A stretch of 20,516 nucleotides of DNA from Paracoccaceae bacterium (GCA_007121055.1 SKMM01000352.1:1-20516); one strand, 5' to 3'; positions 7,404 through 13,871 are shown, counted from the first letter of the stretch. Translations and numbers: made by a program. The notes: generated by a model from the letters alone, not told the origin.

Positions 7404-7859
7404 ATGGTCCCTTTCACCACCCATATGGACGCAGCCTTGGACGAGGCCCGGGCCGCGGCGGCCCGCGGCGAGGTGCCCGTGGGCGCCGTGGTGGTCGCCC
7501 TCGACGGCCGCATCGTGGCGCGCGCGGGCAACCGCACCCGAGAACAGGCCGACCCCACCGCCCATGCCGAGATCCTCGCGCTGCGCGCCGCCTGCGCGGC
7601 CCTGGGCTCCGAGCGCCTCGCCGATCATGACCTCTACGTCACGCTGGAACCCTGCCCGATGTGCGCCGCCGCCATCGGGTTCGCCCGCATCCGCCGGCTG
7701 TATTTCGGCGCGCCCGACCCGAAATCGGGCGGCGTCCTGCACGGCCCCCGGGTCTTCGCCCACCCCCAGGCGCATCACCGCCCCGAGATCTACGACGGCC
7801 TTGCGGCGGAGGAGTCCGAGGCGTTGCTGCGCGGGTTCTTCGCCACCCTCCGGCGCTGA
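7404..7859 (+). CDS. tadA: tRNA-specific adenosine deaminase
   Basis: A 151-residue zinc deaminase of the CDA fold. It shows the zinc/catalytic motif TAHAE (His54, Glu56) and PCPMC (Cys84, Cys87), preceded by EVPVGAVVV and DPTAHAEI, and followed by RIRRLYFGAPDPKSGG. This pattern is characteristic of TadA, which converts A34 to inosine in the anticodon of tRNA-Arg(ACG). The C-terminal helix EESEALLRGFF is also typical. The start at 7404 is chosen for length; ATG at 7425 (MDAALDEA) would shorten it by seven residues and still keep the domain. It is divergent from rimO, with a 137-bp gap, and convergent with the UPF0173 hydrolase. Confidence 0.93.
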   Translation: MVPFTTHMDAALDEARAAAARGEVPVGAVVVALDGRIVARAGNRTREQADPTAHAEILALRAACAALGSERLADHDLYVTLEPCPMCAAAIGFARIRRLYFGAPDPKSGGVLHGPRVFAHPQAHHRPEIYDGLAAEESEALLRGFFATLRR

Positions 7860-7920
7860 GTTCAGCCGCAGTGGAGCAGAGCGAGCGGGGAACGAGACGC
7901 CCCGCCCCCACCGGCCGGCG

Positions 7921-8613
7921 TCAGACCTCGATGGGCACCAGCACCTCGGGCTCCATTACCTTCACGCCCGGCAGCGCCGCGACCATCGCCTCGGCCGACT
8001 GCGCGAGCAGAGGGAAGGTCTTGTAATGGCAGGGAATCACGAGGTCGAAGTCGAAGAAGGTCTTCGCCGCCCAAGCCGCGCGTTCCATGTCCATGGTGAA
8101 ATGCCCGCCGGCGGCCAGGATGCCGATGTCGGGTTTGTGCAGCTTGGCGAACACGTCCATGTCCGCCATCACGTCGGTGTCGCCCGAGAAGTAGATCACA
8201 TGGCCCTCGGCCGCGATCATGTAGCCCGCCTCGGCGCCTGCATAGACCGGCCCCGAGGGCCCCGACAGCGACGAGGAATGGGTGGCCGACACCATCGTGA
8301 CCTGCGCCGCCCCCGCGGCCACGGTGCCGCCCTTGTTGAAGCCCAGCACCTCGACCTTCTCGGTCTCGGCCCAGTGCGTCATCAGGTCGTAGATGCCGAG
8401 GATCACCGCGCCGGTCTCGCGCGCGATGGCCACGGCGTCGCCGGTGTGGTCGCCATGCCCGTGGCTGATCAGGACATGGGTCGCGCCCGCGATGGCCTCG
8501 GCGCGCCGATCCTCGGGGAACATCGGGTTGCCGGTGAGCCAGGGGTCGACCAGAAGGACCGTGTCGCCGGTCTCTATGCGGAACCCCGAATGGCCGAGCC
8601 AGATGATTTTCAT
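7921..8613 (-). CDS. UPF0173 family metallo-beta-lactamase-fold hydrolase
   Basis: A 230-residue metal-dependent hydrolase of the UPF0173 group (YtkL-like). It begins MKIIWLGHSGFRI and carries HGHGDH (His51, His53, Asp55, His56) for a binuclear metal site, then FSGDTDVMADM with the bridging Asp and a C-terminal PCHYKTFP with a further His ligand. The physiological substrate of the group is unknown. GGGAGG about 8 bases before the ATG is one of the best Shine-Dalgarno sites in the window and fixes the start. It is divergent from the ceramidase-like gene with a 56-bp gap and convergent with tadA. Confidence 0.92.
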   Translation of the reverse strand: MKIIWLGHSGFRIETGDTVLLVDPWLTGNPMFPEDRRAEAIAGATHVLISHGHGDHTGDAVAIARETGAVILGIYDLMTHWAETEKVEVLGFNKGGTVAAGAAQVTMVSATHSSSLSGPSGPVYAGAEAGYMIAAEGHVIYFSGDTDVMADMDVFAKLHKPDIGILAAGGHFTMDMERAAWAAKTFFDFDLVIPCHYKTFPLLAQSAEAMVAALPGVKVMEPEVLVPIEV

Positions 8614-8669
8614 CGCTGCCTCCCTAGCTTGCGTCGGGCGGCACCCTAGCAGAACGAGGCGCGGACGCC

Positions 8670-9356
8670 ATGGACCTCGGCCAGCAGGTCATCGCCTATT
8701 GCGAACGCGGCGACTTCGGCTTCTGGGCCGAGCCGCTGAACGCGGTGACGAACGCATCCTTCCTGATCGCGGCCGGGGTGATGGCGTGGCGGCTGCGGGG
8801 CGCGCGGCTGCCCATCGCCTGGGCGCTGGTGGGCATACTGGCGGCGATCGGGGTGGGGTCGTTCCTGTGGCACACCTTTGCGACTCGCTGGGCGGGGCTG
8901 GCTGATGTGTTGCCGATTCTGCTTTTCATCCTGCTCTACATCTTCGCCGCCACACGGGATCTCGTGGGCCTGCGCTGGCCCTGGGCCGTGCTGGCTGTCG
9001 TCCTGTTCTTTCCCTATGCCACCCTGGTGGCCGGGGGGCTGGGGCGGCTCGTGCCGGGGATCGGGGCCAATGCCGCGTATCTGTCGGTTGCGCTTCTGAT
9101 TCTCGGCTATGCTCTCTACCTCGGGCCGCGGGCGCCGGCGACGGCGCGGGGTCTGTCCATCGGCGCGGGTATCCTGGCGGTGTCGCTGACCTTCCGGGCG
9201 CTGGACGGGCCGCTGTGCGGGGTGGTGCCGGTCGGGACGCATTTCCTGTGGCATGTCCTGAACGGGATCATGCTGGGCTGGATGATCGAGGTCTATTTGC
9301 GTCACCTGCGCGGCGGCCCCGCGTCCGGCAGCAGGGCGGCAAAGGGGCCACAGTAG
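8670..9356 (+). CDS. Ceramidase-family (alkaline ceramidase-like, CREST) integral membrane protein
   Basis: A 228-residue membrane protein with about seven hydrophobic helices, like the alkaline ceramidase/PAQR (CREST) hydrolases. Family features in order: YCE (10-12), EPLNAVTN (21-28), GSFLWHT with His68, ADVLPI with Asp79, and GTHFLWHVLNG with His191 and His195. His68, His191 and His195 fit the three zinc ligands and Asp79 the conserved acid of alkaline ceramidases. A ceramide or other amide lipid is the likely substrate, but whether this organism makes sphingolipids cannot be judged here. The Shine-Dalgarno is weak (GAGG about 13 bases upstream). The phosphatase/kinase pair follows after 134 bp, so co-transcription is uncertain. 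Confidence 0.87.
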   Translation: MDLGQQVIAYCERGDFGFWAEPLNAVTNASFLIAAGVMAWRLRGARLPIAWALVGILAAIGVGSFLWHTFATRWAGLADVLPILLFILLYIFAATRDLVGLRWPWAVLAVVLFFPYATLVAGGLGRLVPGIGANAAYLSVALLILGYALYLGPRAPATARGLSIGAGILAVSLTFRALDGPLCGVVPVGTHFLWHVLNGIMLGWMIEVYLRHLRGGPASGSRAAKGPQ

Positions 9357-9490
9357 CCCAGAGGTAAAAATTTGCGCGCCGGTTGCGGGCCGCAGGCCGG
9401 GGCCGGGCGGCTTCAGGGGCCGGTGTTCAATTGCTGGCGCGACCGGCGTGGGATAGCCTTGGAGGGCTCGGGTCGCAGGGGAGTCTTGTG

Positions 9491-9961
9491 ATGGCGGGGG
9501 CATCCGTTCTGTTCGTCTGTCTGGGCAACATCTGCCGGTCGCCGCTGGCCGAGGGCGCGTTTCGGGCGGCGGCGGACGCGCGGGGGCTGCAGTTGGGGGT
9601 CGATTCGGCGGGGACGGGTGGCTGGCATGTGGGGGCGCCGCCCGACCCGCGGGCGCAGGCGGTGGCGCGGGCGCATGGGGTGGACATCTCGGGCCTGCGG
9701 GCGCGGCAGGTCACCGCGGCGGATTTCGAGCTGTTCACCCATGTCGTTGCGATGGACCGGGACAATCTGGCCGCGCTGCGCCGGCTGGGCGGGGCGTCTG
9801 GAGGGGCGCGGCTGTCGCTGTTGCTCGACCATGTGCCGGGGCGCGCGGGGGGCGACGTGGCCGATCCCTATTATGGCGGCCCGGAGGGGTTCCTCGCCAC
9901 CTGGGCCGATGTCTGGGCCGGGGCCGAGGGGCTGCTGTCGGGGCTTGCGCTGCGGCCATGA
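9491..9961 (+). CDS. Low-molecular-weight protein-tyrosine-phosphatase family protein
   Basis: A 156-residue LMW-PTP. The P-loop CLGNICRS (Cys10 nucleophile, Arg16) is at the N-terminus, and the general acid Asp125 lies in DVADPYYGG. The length is standard. The ATG at 9491 is preceded by AGGGGAG at about 7 bases; the longer frame to 9383 lacks family similarity. Its stop overlaps the start of the fructosamine-kinase-family gene by 4 bp (ATGA), so the two are translationally coupled. In bacteria some LMW-PTPs paired with such kinases act on sugar-amine phosphates, not phosphotyrosine; that role is inferred from context. Confidence 0.94.
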   Translation: MAGASVLFVCLGNICRSPLAEGAFRAAADARGLQLGVDSAGTGGWHVGAPPDPRAQAVARAHGVDISGLRARQVTAADFELFTHVVAMDRDNLAALRRLGGASGGARLSLLLDHVPGRAGGDVADPYYGGPEGFLATWADVWAGAEGLLSGLALRP

Positions 9962-10782
9962 GCGGTATGGTCGGGGTGGACGACTCTCTGGCGCGTCGGG
10001 CGGCGGCGCTGCTGGGTGGAGGGGTCCGGGCCGTGGACCGGCTCCACGGAGGCGATCTGTCGCAGGTCCTTCGGGTGGCGCTTCGGGACGGACGGTCGGC
10101 CGTGGTCAAGGCCTCCGCCCCGGCCGAGGTCGAAGCGGAGATGCTGCGCGCCCTGGCAGGTGCGGGCGTGCCGGTGCCGGAGGTTCTGGCGGTGGGCGAG
10201 GGGGTCCTGGTGCTGCAGGATCTGGGGCCGGACGAGGGGCTGCGGGGGGCCTGGGCCGATCTGGGCGCCGTCCTGCGACGGATGCATGCGGTGCGGGGGG
10301 GCTCCTTCGGCTGGCCCCGGGACCATGGTTTCGGGCCCGTCCCCATCGGCAATGCGCCGTGCGCGGACTGGCCCGCTTTCTGGGCCGAGCGGCGGCTGCT
10401 GCCGTTCTGTCCGAATCTGCCCGCGCCCCTGGCGGCGCGGGTCGAGTCGCTGGCGCGCCGTCTGCCGGACCTGCTGCCTCGGCGCCCGCCGGCCGCCCTG
10501 CTGCATGGCGATCTGTGGTCGGGAAACATCCTGGCCCGGGAGGGGCGGGTCGTCGGGCTCCTGGACCCCGCCTGCTACCACGGACATGCCGAGGTCGACC
10601 TGGCCATGCTGACGCTGTTCGGCGCCCCGACCCCTGCCTTCCTCGAGGCCTATGGCTCGCCTGAACCCGGCGCGGCGGCGCGCCGTCCGATCTATCAGCT
10701 CTGGCCCGCGCTGGTGCATCTGCGGCTGTTCGGCGACGGGTATCGGCCGCTGGTCCAGCGCTGTCTGGACCCGGTCGCGTAA
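9958..10782 (+). CDS. Fructosamine kinase family protein (probable ribulosamine/erythrulosamine 3-kinase)
   Basis: A 274-residue small-molecule kinase of the fructosamine-3-kinase family (aminoglycoside-phosphotransferase fold). It shows the ATP-binding Lys51 (AVVKAS), the catalytic HGDLWSGN at 183-190 and the metal-binding DPACYHGHAEVDLAM at 203-217, which is diagnostic of this family. Members phosphorylate ketoamine adducts on proteins so that the sugar is lost (deglycation); bacterial members favour ribulosamines and erythrulosamines over fructosamines. The start ATG overlaps the phosphatase stop (ATGA). The combined pair is discussed as a candidate deglycation unit. Transcription probably ends before the puc promoter. 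Confidence 0.92.
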   Translation: MSGMVGVDDSLARRAAALLGGGVRAVDRLHGGDLSQVLRVALRDGRSAVVKASAPAEVEAEMLRALAGAGVPVPEVLAVGEGVLVLQDLGPDEGLRGAWADLGAVLRRMHAVRGGSFGWPRDHGFGPVPIGNAPCADWPAFWAERRLLPFCPNLPAPLAARVESLARRLPDLLPRRPPAALLHGDLWSGNILAREGRVVGLLDPACYHGHAEVDLAMLTLFGAPTPAFLEAYGSPEPGAAARRPIYQLWPALVHLRLFGDGYRPLVQRCLDPVA

Positions 10783-10824
10783 GGGTGGCGGATGTCGAGG
10801 GACCCGGCGGGCGGGACATTGCGG

Positions 10825-10870
10825 CCCGGAAGGCCCGCGACAATAGGTGCCTTCGGGACGCAAGTTTTTT
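10825..10870 (+). terminator. Possible weak terminator after the kinase gene
   Basis: CCCGGAAGGC (10825-10834) can pair with GCCTTCGGG (10849-10857) with one bulge, and a run of six T follows at 10865-10870. The 7-base gap between stem and T-run makes this a poor match to a standard intrinsic terminator. The T-run could alternatively be part of the puc upstream region as an AT-rich bend. Confidence 0.3.
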
Positions 10871-10873
10871 CCT

Positions 10874-10899
10874 TGCATCATTTCCGCCGGCATGATGCA
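10874..10899. repeat. Perfect 8-bp inverted repeat upstream of the puc operators
   Basis: TGCATCAT (10874-10881) and ATGATGCA (10892-10899) are exact reverse complements with a 10-base spacer, ending 9 bp before the first PpsR-type site. The size and position suit an activator or repressor dimer site. The regulator cannot be named from sequence. Confidence 0.5.
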
Positions 10900-10908
10900 C
10901 GGAGAGGC

Positions 10909-10926
10909 TGTAAACTCAAACTTACA
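10909..10926. promoter_or_regulatory. PpsR/CrtJ-type operator 1 of the puc promoter
   Basis: TGT at 10909-10911 and ACA at 10924-10926 are separated by exactly 12 bases, which is the TGT-N12-ACA consensus bound by PpsR/CrtJ, the aerobic repressor of photosynthesis genes in Rhodobacter. It lies 8 bp before a second copy. Repression of puc under oxygen and strong light is the expected effect. Confidence 0.85.
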
Positions 10927-10934
10927 CTTGCAAC

Positions 10935-10952
10935 TGTCACTCGCATCTGACA
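10935..10952. promoter_or_regulatory. PpsR/CrtJ-type operator 2 of the puc promoter
   Basis: TGT at 10935-10937 and ACA at 10950-10952 again have a 12-base spacer. The outer bases extend the symmetry (ACTGTCA ... TGACAGT). The 8-bp distance to operator 1 is the spacing known for cooperative CrtJ binding at photosynthesis promoters such as bchC. Confidence 0.87.
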
Positions 10953-10994
10953 GTCTGAGTCCACGCCCAAGGGCTCCCGCGGCCCGAAGGTGTG

Positions 10995-11017
10995 CCGCCC
11001 CGCATGATGCGGGGCGG
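10995..11017 (+). other. Perfect stem-loop in the pucBA leader
   Basis: CCGCCCCGCA (10995-11004) pairs without mismatch with TGCGGGGCGG (11008-11017) around a 3-base loop (TGA). No T-run follows, so it is unlikely to terminate. It would form a very stable 5' structure in the pucBA message about 70 bases before the pucB start and may protect the transcript or act in attenuation. Confidence 0.7.
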
Positions 11018-11085
11018 TTCAGGCAAGAGGATGGAGGACCGCCTGCTCGGCCTGAAGTCACTCTGGACAAAACGGAGGAACTCGT

Positions 11086-11244
11086 ATGTCCGACGACAAC
11101 CCCGACAAGGTCTGGCCGACCGGCCTGACCCTCAAGGAAGCCGAAGAGATCCATAGCTACATCATCGACGGCACCCGGGTCTTCGGGGGGATCGCTCTCC
11201 TCGCCCACATCCTGGTCGCGCTCGCGACCCCGTGGCTCGGATAA
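11086..11244 (+). CDS. pucB: LH2 (B800-850) light-harvesting complex beta subunit
   Basis: A 52-residue peptide beginning MSDDNPDKVWPTGLTLKEAE and ending ATPWLG, clearly an LH2 beta apoprotein of the Rhodobacter type. It has one membrane helix (about 31-48). His41 in the LLAHILVAL segment is the axial ligand of a B850 bacteriochlorophyll, and His23 (EEIHSY) is the second conserved His, near the B800 pigment. GGAGG lies 8 bases before the ATG. pucA follows after 12 bp. It is inserted in the intracytoplasmic membrane and forms a ring with PucA. It is the first gene of the operon and should be repressed by PpsR under oxygen. Confidence 0.97.
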   Translation: MSDDNPDKVWPTGLTLKEAEEIHSYIIDGTRVFGGIALLAHILVALATPWLG

Positions 11245-11256
11245 GGAGGTCATCCC

Positions 11257-11412
11257 ATGAACAATGCGAAGATCTGGCTCGTGGTGAAGCCTGGCGTCGG
11301 CATTCCGATGCTGCTGGCCGCCGTCGCCATCGCCTCGCTGGTGGTCCATGTGGGCATCGTGGTCAACACTGACTGGGTTGCCAACTACCACCAGGGCGTG
11401 CCGATGCAGTGA
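11257..11412 (+). CDS. pucA: LH2 (B800-850) light-harvesting complex alpha subunit
   Basis: A 51-residue peptide (MNNAKIWLVVKPGVGIP...), homologous to Rhodobacter LH2 alpha. It has one membrane helix (about 15-36), and His31 in SLVVHVGIV is the B850 ligand. The amino-terminal Met region typically binds B800. At positions 13 and 14 after the ligand His, where LH2 alpha usually has Tyr-Tyr or Tyr-Trp that hydrogen-bond to the pigment acetyl groups, this protein has Tyr44-His45. The C-terminus is a little shorter than in Rhodobacter sphaeroides. AAGGAGG lies 7 bases before the ATG. An 8-bp perfect hairpin begins just after the stop. Confidence 0.97.
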   Translation: MNNAKIWLVVKPGVGIPMLLAAVAIASLVVHVGIVVNTDWVANYHQGVPMQ

Positions 11413-11413
11413 T

Positions 11414-11440
11414 GCCGGCCCTGCCGGTCTCCGGGCCGGC
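11414..11440 (+). other. Stable hairpin immediately after pucA
   Basis: GCCGGCCC (11414-11421) pairs exactly with GGGCCGGC (11433-11440), loop 11 bases, starting 1 bp after the pucA stop. No T-run follows. Hairpins here protect light-harvesting messages from 3' decay and reduce read-through in Rhodobacter puf and puc operons, so the same role is inferred. Confidence 0.7.
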
Positions 11441-11569
11441 GGCGTTGCGTGCGGGGCTCTCCCCGGTGTCCCAGCGCGCGCCGTCGGTTCGTCCGGCCGC
11501 AGTGGTCGACATGCTGCGGGTCGGGCCGGGTTCCTTCGGGGGCCGCGCCTGACCCCTGCGAAGCGGGCT

Positions 11570-11584
11570 CCCGGCATGGCCGGG
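11570..11584 (+). other. Hairpin in the pucA-pucC gap
   Basis: CCCGGC (11570-11575) and GCCGGG (11579-11584) form a perfect 6-bp stem with a 3-base loop. Together with the post-pucA hairpin it makes the 239-bp gap before pucC strongly structured, probably lowering pucC expression relative to pucBA. No gene is seen in the gap. Confidence 0.4.
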
Positions 11585-11651
11585 ACCCCGCGTATCGCGC
11601 CACCAAGACTTTCCATCGCTTGTCCCAGGCTGGCTGCAGGGAGCCGCGACA

Positions 11652-13058
11652 GTGTTCGACTACCGCCGCATCGCTCTCACCCAGATTTCGCGCATCGGCT
11701 CGCGGTTTTTGCCCTTCGCCGATGTGGCGACGACCGAGGTGCCGCTGGCGCGGCTTTTGCGTTTGTCCCTTTTCCAGATCAGCGTCGGCATGGCGCTGGT
11801 CCTTCTGTATGGCACGCTCAACCGCGTGATGATCGTCGAGCTGCAGGTGCCGGCCACGATCGTCGCGGTGATGCTGGCGCTGCCGCTTGTCTTTGCGCCC
11901 TTCCGCACGCTGATCGGCTTCAAGTCCGACAACCACCGCTCGGCTCTGGGCTGGCGGCGTGTCCCCTACATCTGGCGCGGCACGCTTTTGCAGTTTGGCG
12001 GCTTCGCCGTGATGCCCTTTGCGCTGCTGGTCCTGTCGGGCTTTGGCGAATCGGGGGACGCGCCGCGCTGGATCGGCATTTCGGCTGCGGCGCTGTCCTT
12101 CCTGCTGGTGGGGGCCGGGGCGCATATGGTCCAGACCGTGGGTCTGGCGCTCGCCACCGACCTGATGCCTGAGCGCGACCAGCCCCGCGTGGTGGGGCTG
12201 ATGTACGTCATGTTCCTGCTGGGCATGGCGGTGTCGGCGCTGATCTTCGGCTGGCTCCTGCGCGATTACTCGCCGCTGCGGCTGATCCAGGTCATCCAGG
12301 GGGTGGCCGTGGTGACCGTGGTGCTGAACATGGCCTGCCTGTGGAAGCAGGAGGCGCGCGACCGCACCCGTGCCATGTCCACCGCCCCCCAGCCCGAGTT
12401 CCGCGAGGCCTGGGCGCAATTCGCGGCCCGCCCCGGCGCGCTGCGGCTGATGGTGATGATCGGGCTGGGCACCGCGGGCTTCGGCATGGCCGATGTGCTG
12501 ATGGAGCCCTATGGGGGCCAGGTCCTGGGCATGACCGTCAGCCAGACGACGCAGCTGACGGCGGTGCTGGCGGGCGGGGGCCTTCTGGGCTTCGCCATCG
12601 CCTCGAAGGTGCTGATGCAGGGGGTGGATCCCACGCGCTTTGCGGGTCTGGGTGCCCTCATCGGCCTGCCGGCCTTCGCCGCGGTGATCATGGCGGCCTT
12701 CGGGCAGGTGACGCCGCTGTTCGTGGCGGGCACCTTCCTGGCGGGCTTCGGGGCGGCGCTGTTCAGCCACGGCACGCTGGTGGCGGCGATGCGCTCGGCC
12801 CCGCGCGAACAGGTGGGCCTCGCGCTCGGCTCCTGGGGTGCGGTGCAGGCCACCTGCATGGGCATCGCTGTAATGATCGGCGGGCTTGCGCGCGACCTGC
12901 TGATGGTCGCCGGCGGGCCCGGCATGGCGCCCGAATTCGCCTATATCCCCGTCTTCGCCTTCGAGATGGTGCTTCTGATCGCGGCGCTGGCGGTGGCGGC
13001 CCCCTTCCTGCGCACGCGCCTTGTTGGCGCAGCGGGGCAGAGCAGCTATGTCAGGTAG
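11652..13058 (+). CDS. pucC: PucC, LH2 assembly protein (BCD family major facilitator)
   Basis: A 468-residue membrane protein with about 12 hydrophobic helices, of the PucC/LhaA family. Family features include the N-terminal region up to VPLARLLRLSLFQISVGMALVLLYGTLNRVMIVEL, the loop FKSDNHRSALGWRRVPYIWRGTLLQFGG, and EPYGGQVLGM. PucC is needed for LH2 assembly in the membrane, probably by delivering bacteriochlorophyll or guiding apoproteins. The start is GTG at 11652 preceded by AGGGAG at about 9 bases; no ATG upstream in frame fits. The GTG start and the structured gap both suit a lower expression level than pucBA. The repeat protein follows after 93 bp. Confidence 0.95.
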   Translation: MFDYRRIALTQISRIGSRFLPFADVATTEVPLARLLRLSLFQISVGMALVLLYGTLNRVMIVELQVPATIVAVMLALPLVFAPFRTLIGFKSDNHRSALGWRRVPYIWRGTLLQFGGFAVMPFALLVLSGFGESGDAPRWIGISAAALSFLLVGAGAHMVQTVGLALATDLMPERDQPRVVGLMYVMFLLGMAVSALIFGWLLRDYSPLRLIQVIQGVAVVTVVLNMACLWKQEARDRTRAMSTAPQPEFREAWAQFAARPGALRLMVMIGLGTAGFGMADVLMEPYGGQVLGMTVSQTTQLTAVLAGGGLLGFAIASKVLMQGVDPTRFAGLGALIGLPAFAAVIMAAFGQVTPLFVAGTFLAGFGAALFSHGTLVAAMRSAPREQVGLALGSWGAVQATCMGIAVMIGGLARDLLMVAGGPGMAPEFAYIPVFAFEMVLLIAALAVAAPFLRTRLVGAAGQSSYVR

Positions 13059-13151
13059 ATGGGGCAGGCTCGATCGGGTCCGGACTGCCCTTCCGGGGCA
13101 GCGGGACCCTTCCCTACGGCCGGCGAGAGGCCGGAAATCCACGGAGGACAC

Positions 13152-13844
13152 ATGACCACGATCGTTGCACGCGCCTACAAGGACCTCGACACGGCCAAGT
13201 CCGTGATGGAGGCCCTGCGCGCCGAGAACCACCCTGACCGGGATATGGACCTGTTCAAGAAGGGCGACGCGAAACTGCCCGAGAAACTGGCCGAGGCCAA
13301 GGTCCCCGCGGATGCGGTCGATGCGCTTGCCAAGGCCATCGAGGGCGGCAAGCCCGTCGTCGTGGCCCGCGCCGAGATCACGCCCTTCGGCGCCGCCGCC
13401 CGCGCCAAGAACGTGCTCAACTCGTTCAACCCCGTCTCCGTGCCGGGCACCGACGGCGATTACTACCTCGCCTCCGTGCCGCTTGAAGGAACGGGCAAGA
13501 CCATCGACGGCAGCCACGGGCTCATCTTCACCAACCCTGAGGACGTGAAGGCCAAGCGCGGCTGGCTGTTCTCCAAGAACATGGGCTGGAGCCTGCTCAG
13601 CCCGCGCCGGCCCAGCGATCAGGCCATCTATCGCGGCCGCAAGCTGTTCAGCGAGGGCTTCTATCCGCTGCTGTCCAAGCGCAAGCCGGTGGAGGGGACC
13701 ATCTACCGCGAGAAGAAGCTCTTCACCTCGGGCTACTGGCCGATGCTGTCGGACCGCAAGCCGGCCGAAGGGCTGGTGATGAAGGACCACCCCTACATGT
13801 CGCAGCGATTCTGGAAGGCCCCGCTCCTGTCCGAGCGGCGCTGA
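13152..13844 (+). CDS. LH2-operon-associated repeat protein (candidate PucE-like)
   Basis: A 230-residue soluble protein. Residues 1-30 (TTIVARAYKDLDTAKSVMEALRAEN) and about 67-100 (GGKPVVVARAE, FGAAARAKNVLNSFNPV) resemble the small ferredoxin-like domain of general-stress-17M-type proteins. Residues 136-230 hold four copies of an approximately 25-residue repeat: LLSPRRP at 148, LLSKRKP at 173, MLSDRKP at 198 and LLSERR at 225, at an exact 25-residue period, with KLFS-G-YWP-like aromatic segments between them. There are no membrane helices and no signal peptide. The ATG follows GGAGG at 7 bases. Its place after pucC suggests a part in LH2 assembly or stability, as reported for pucD/pucE of Rhodobacter capsulatus; it is larger than that 14-kDa PucE, so the name is uncertain. 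Confidence 0.82.
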   Translation: MTTIVARAYKDLDTAKSVMEALRAENHPDRDMDLFKKGDAKLPEKLAEAKVPADAVDALAKAIEGGKPVVVARAEITPFGAAARAKNVLNSFNPVSVPGTDGDYYLASVPLEGTGKTIDGSHGLIFTNPEDVKAKRGWLFSKNMGWSLLSPRRPSDQAIYRGRKLFSEGFYPLLSKRKPVEGTIYREKKLFTSGYWPMLSDRKPAEGLVMKDHPYMSQRFWKAPLLSERR

Positions 13845-13871
13845 CCCGCGCCCCGACACGGTACGATCCAG

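Larger units (their letters stand above)
10783..11085 (+). promoter_or_regulatory. puc control region and long leader
   Basis: This 303-bp gap before pucB holds, in order, the possible terminator of the upstream pair, an inverted repeat at 10874-10899, two PpsR-type operators (10909-10926 and 10935-10952), and a perfect leader hairpin at 10995-11017. The local DNA around 10860-10960 is much richer in A and T than the rest of the window. TTGCAA at 10928-10933 between the operators could be a -35 element; I see no convincing -10 box, as is common for activated photosynthesis promoters. A binding site for IHF or Fnr matching its consensus was not found by eye. Confidence 0.75.

Noticed and set aside
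5833..8649. 938-codon plus-strand frame over rimO, tadA and the UPF0173 gene
   Set aside because: It is antisense to rimO and the hydrolase and out of frame with tadA, all with clear motifs; its translation has low complexity.
9357..9490. Small gene or RNA between the ceramidase and phosphatase genes
   Set aside because: The 134-bp gap has no frame with a ribosome-binding site and no cloverleaf or clear terminator.
10783..11085. FnrL or IHF sites in the puc control region
   Set aside because: No TTGAT-N4-ATCAA and no sequence close enough to the IHF consensus could be found by eye, although both are known at other puc promoters.
11031..11156. A 41-codon upstream ORF in the puc leader overlapping the pucB start out of frame
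   Set aside because: Its only purine-rich stretch (AGAGG) touches the ATG with no spacing, so ribosome loading would be poor, and the predicted peptide has no recognisable feature.
13152..13844. Naming the repeat protein pucE outright
   Set aside because: Position fits, but PucE of Rhodobacter capsulatus is about 14 kDa and this protein is about 25 kDa with a four-fold repeat; I could not confirm homology without a search.
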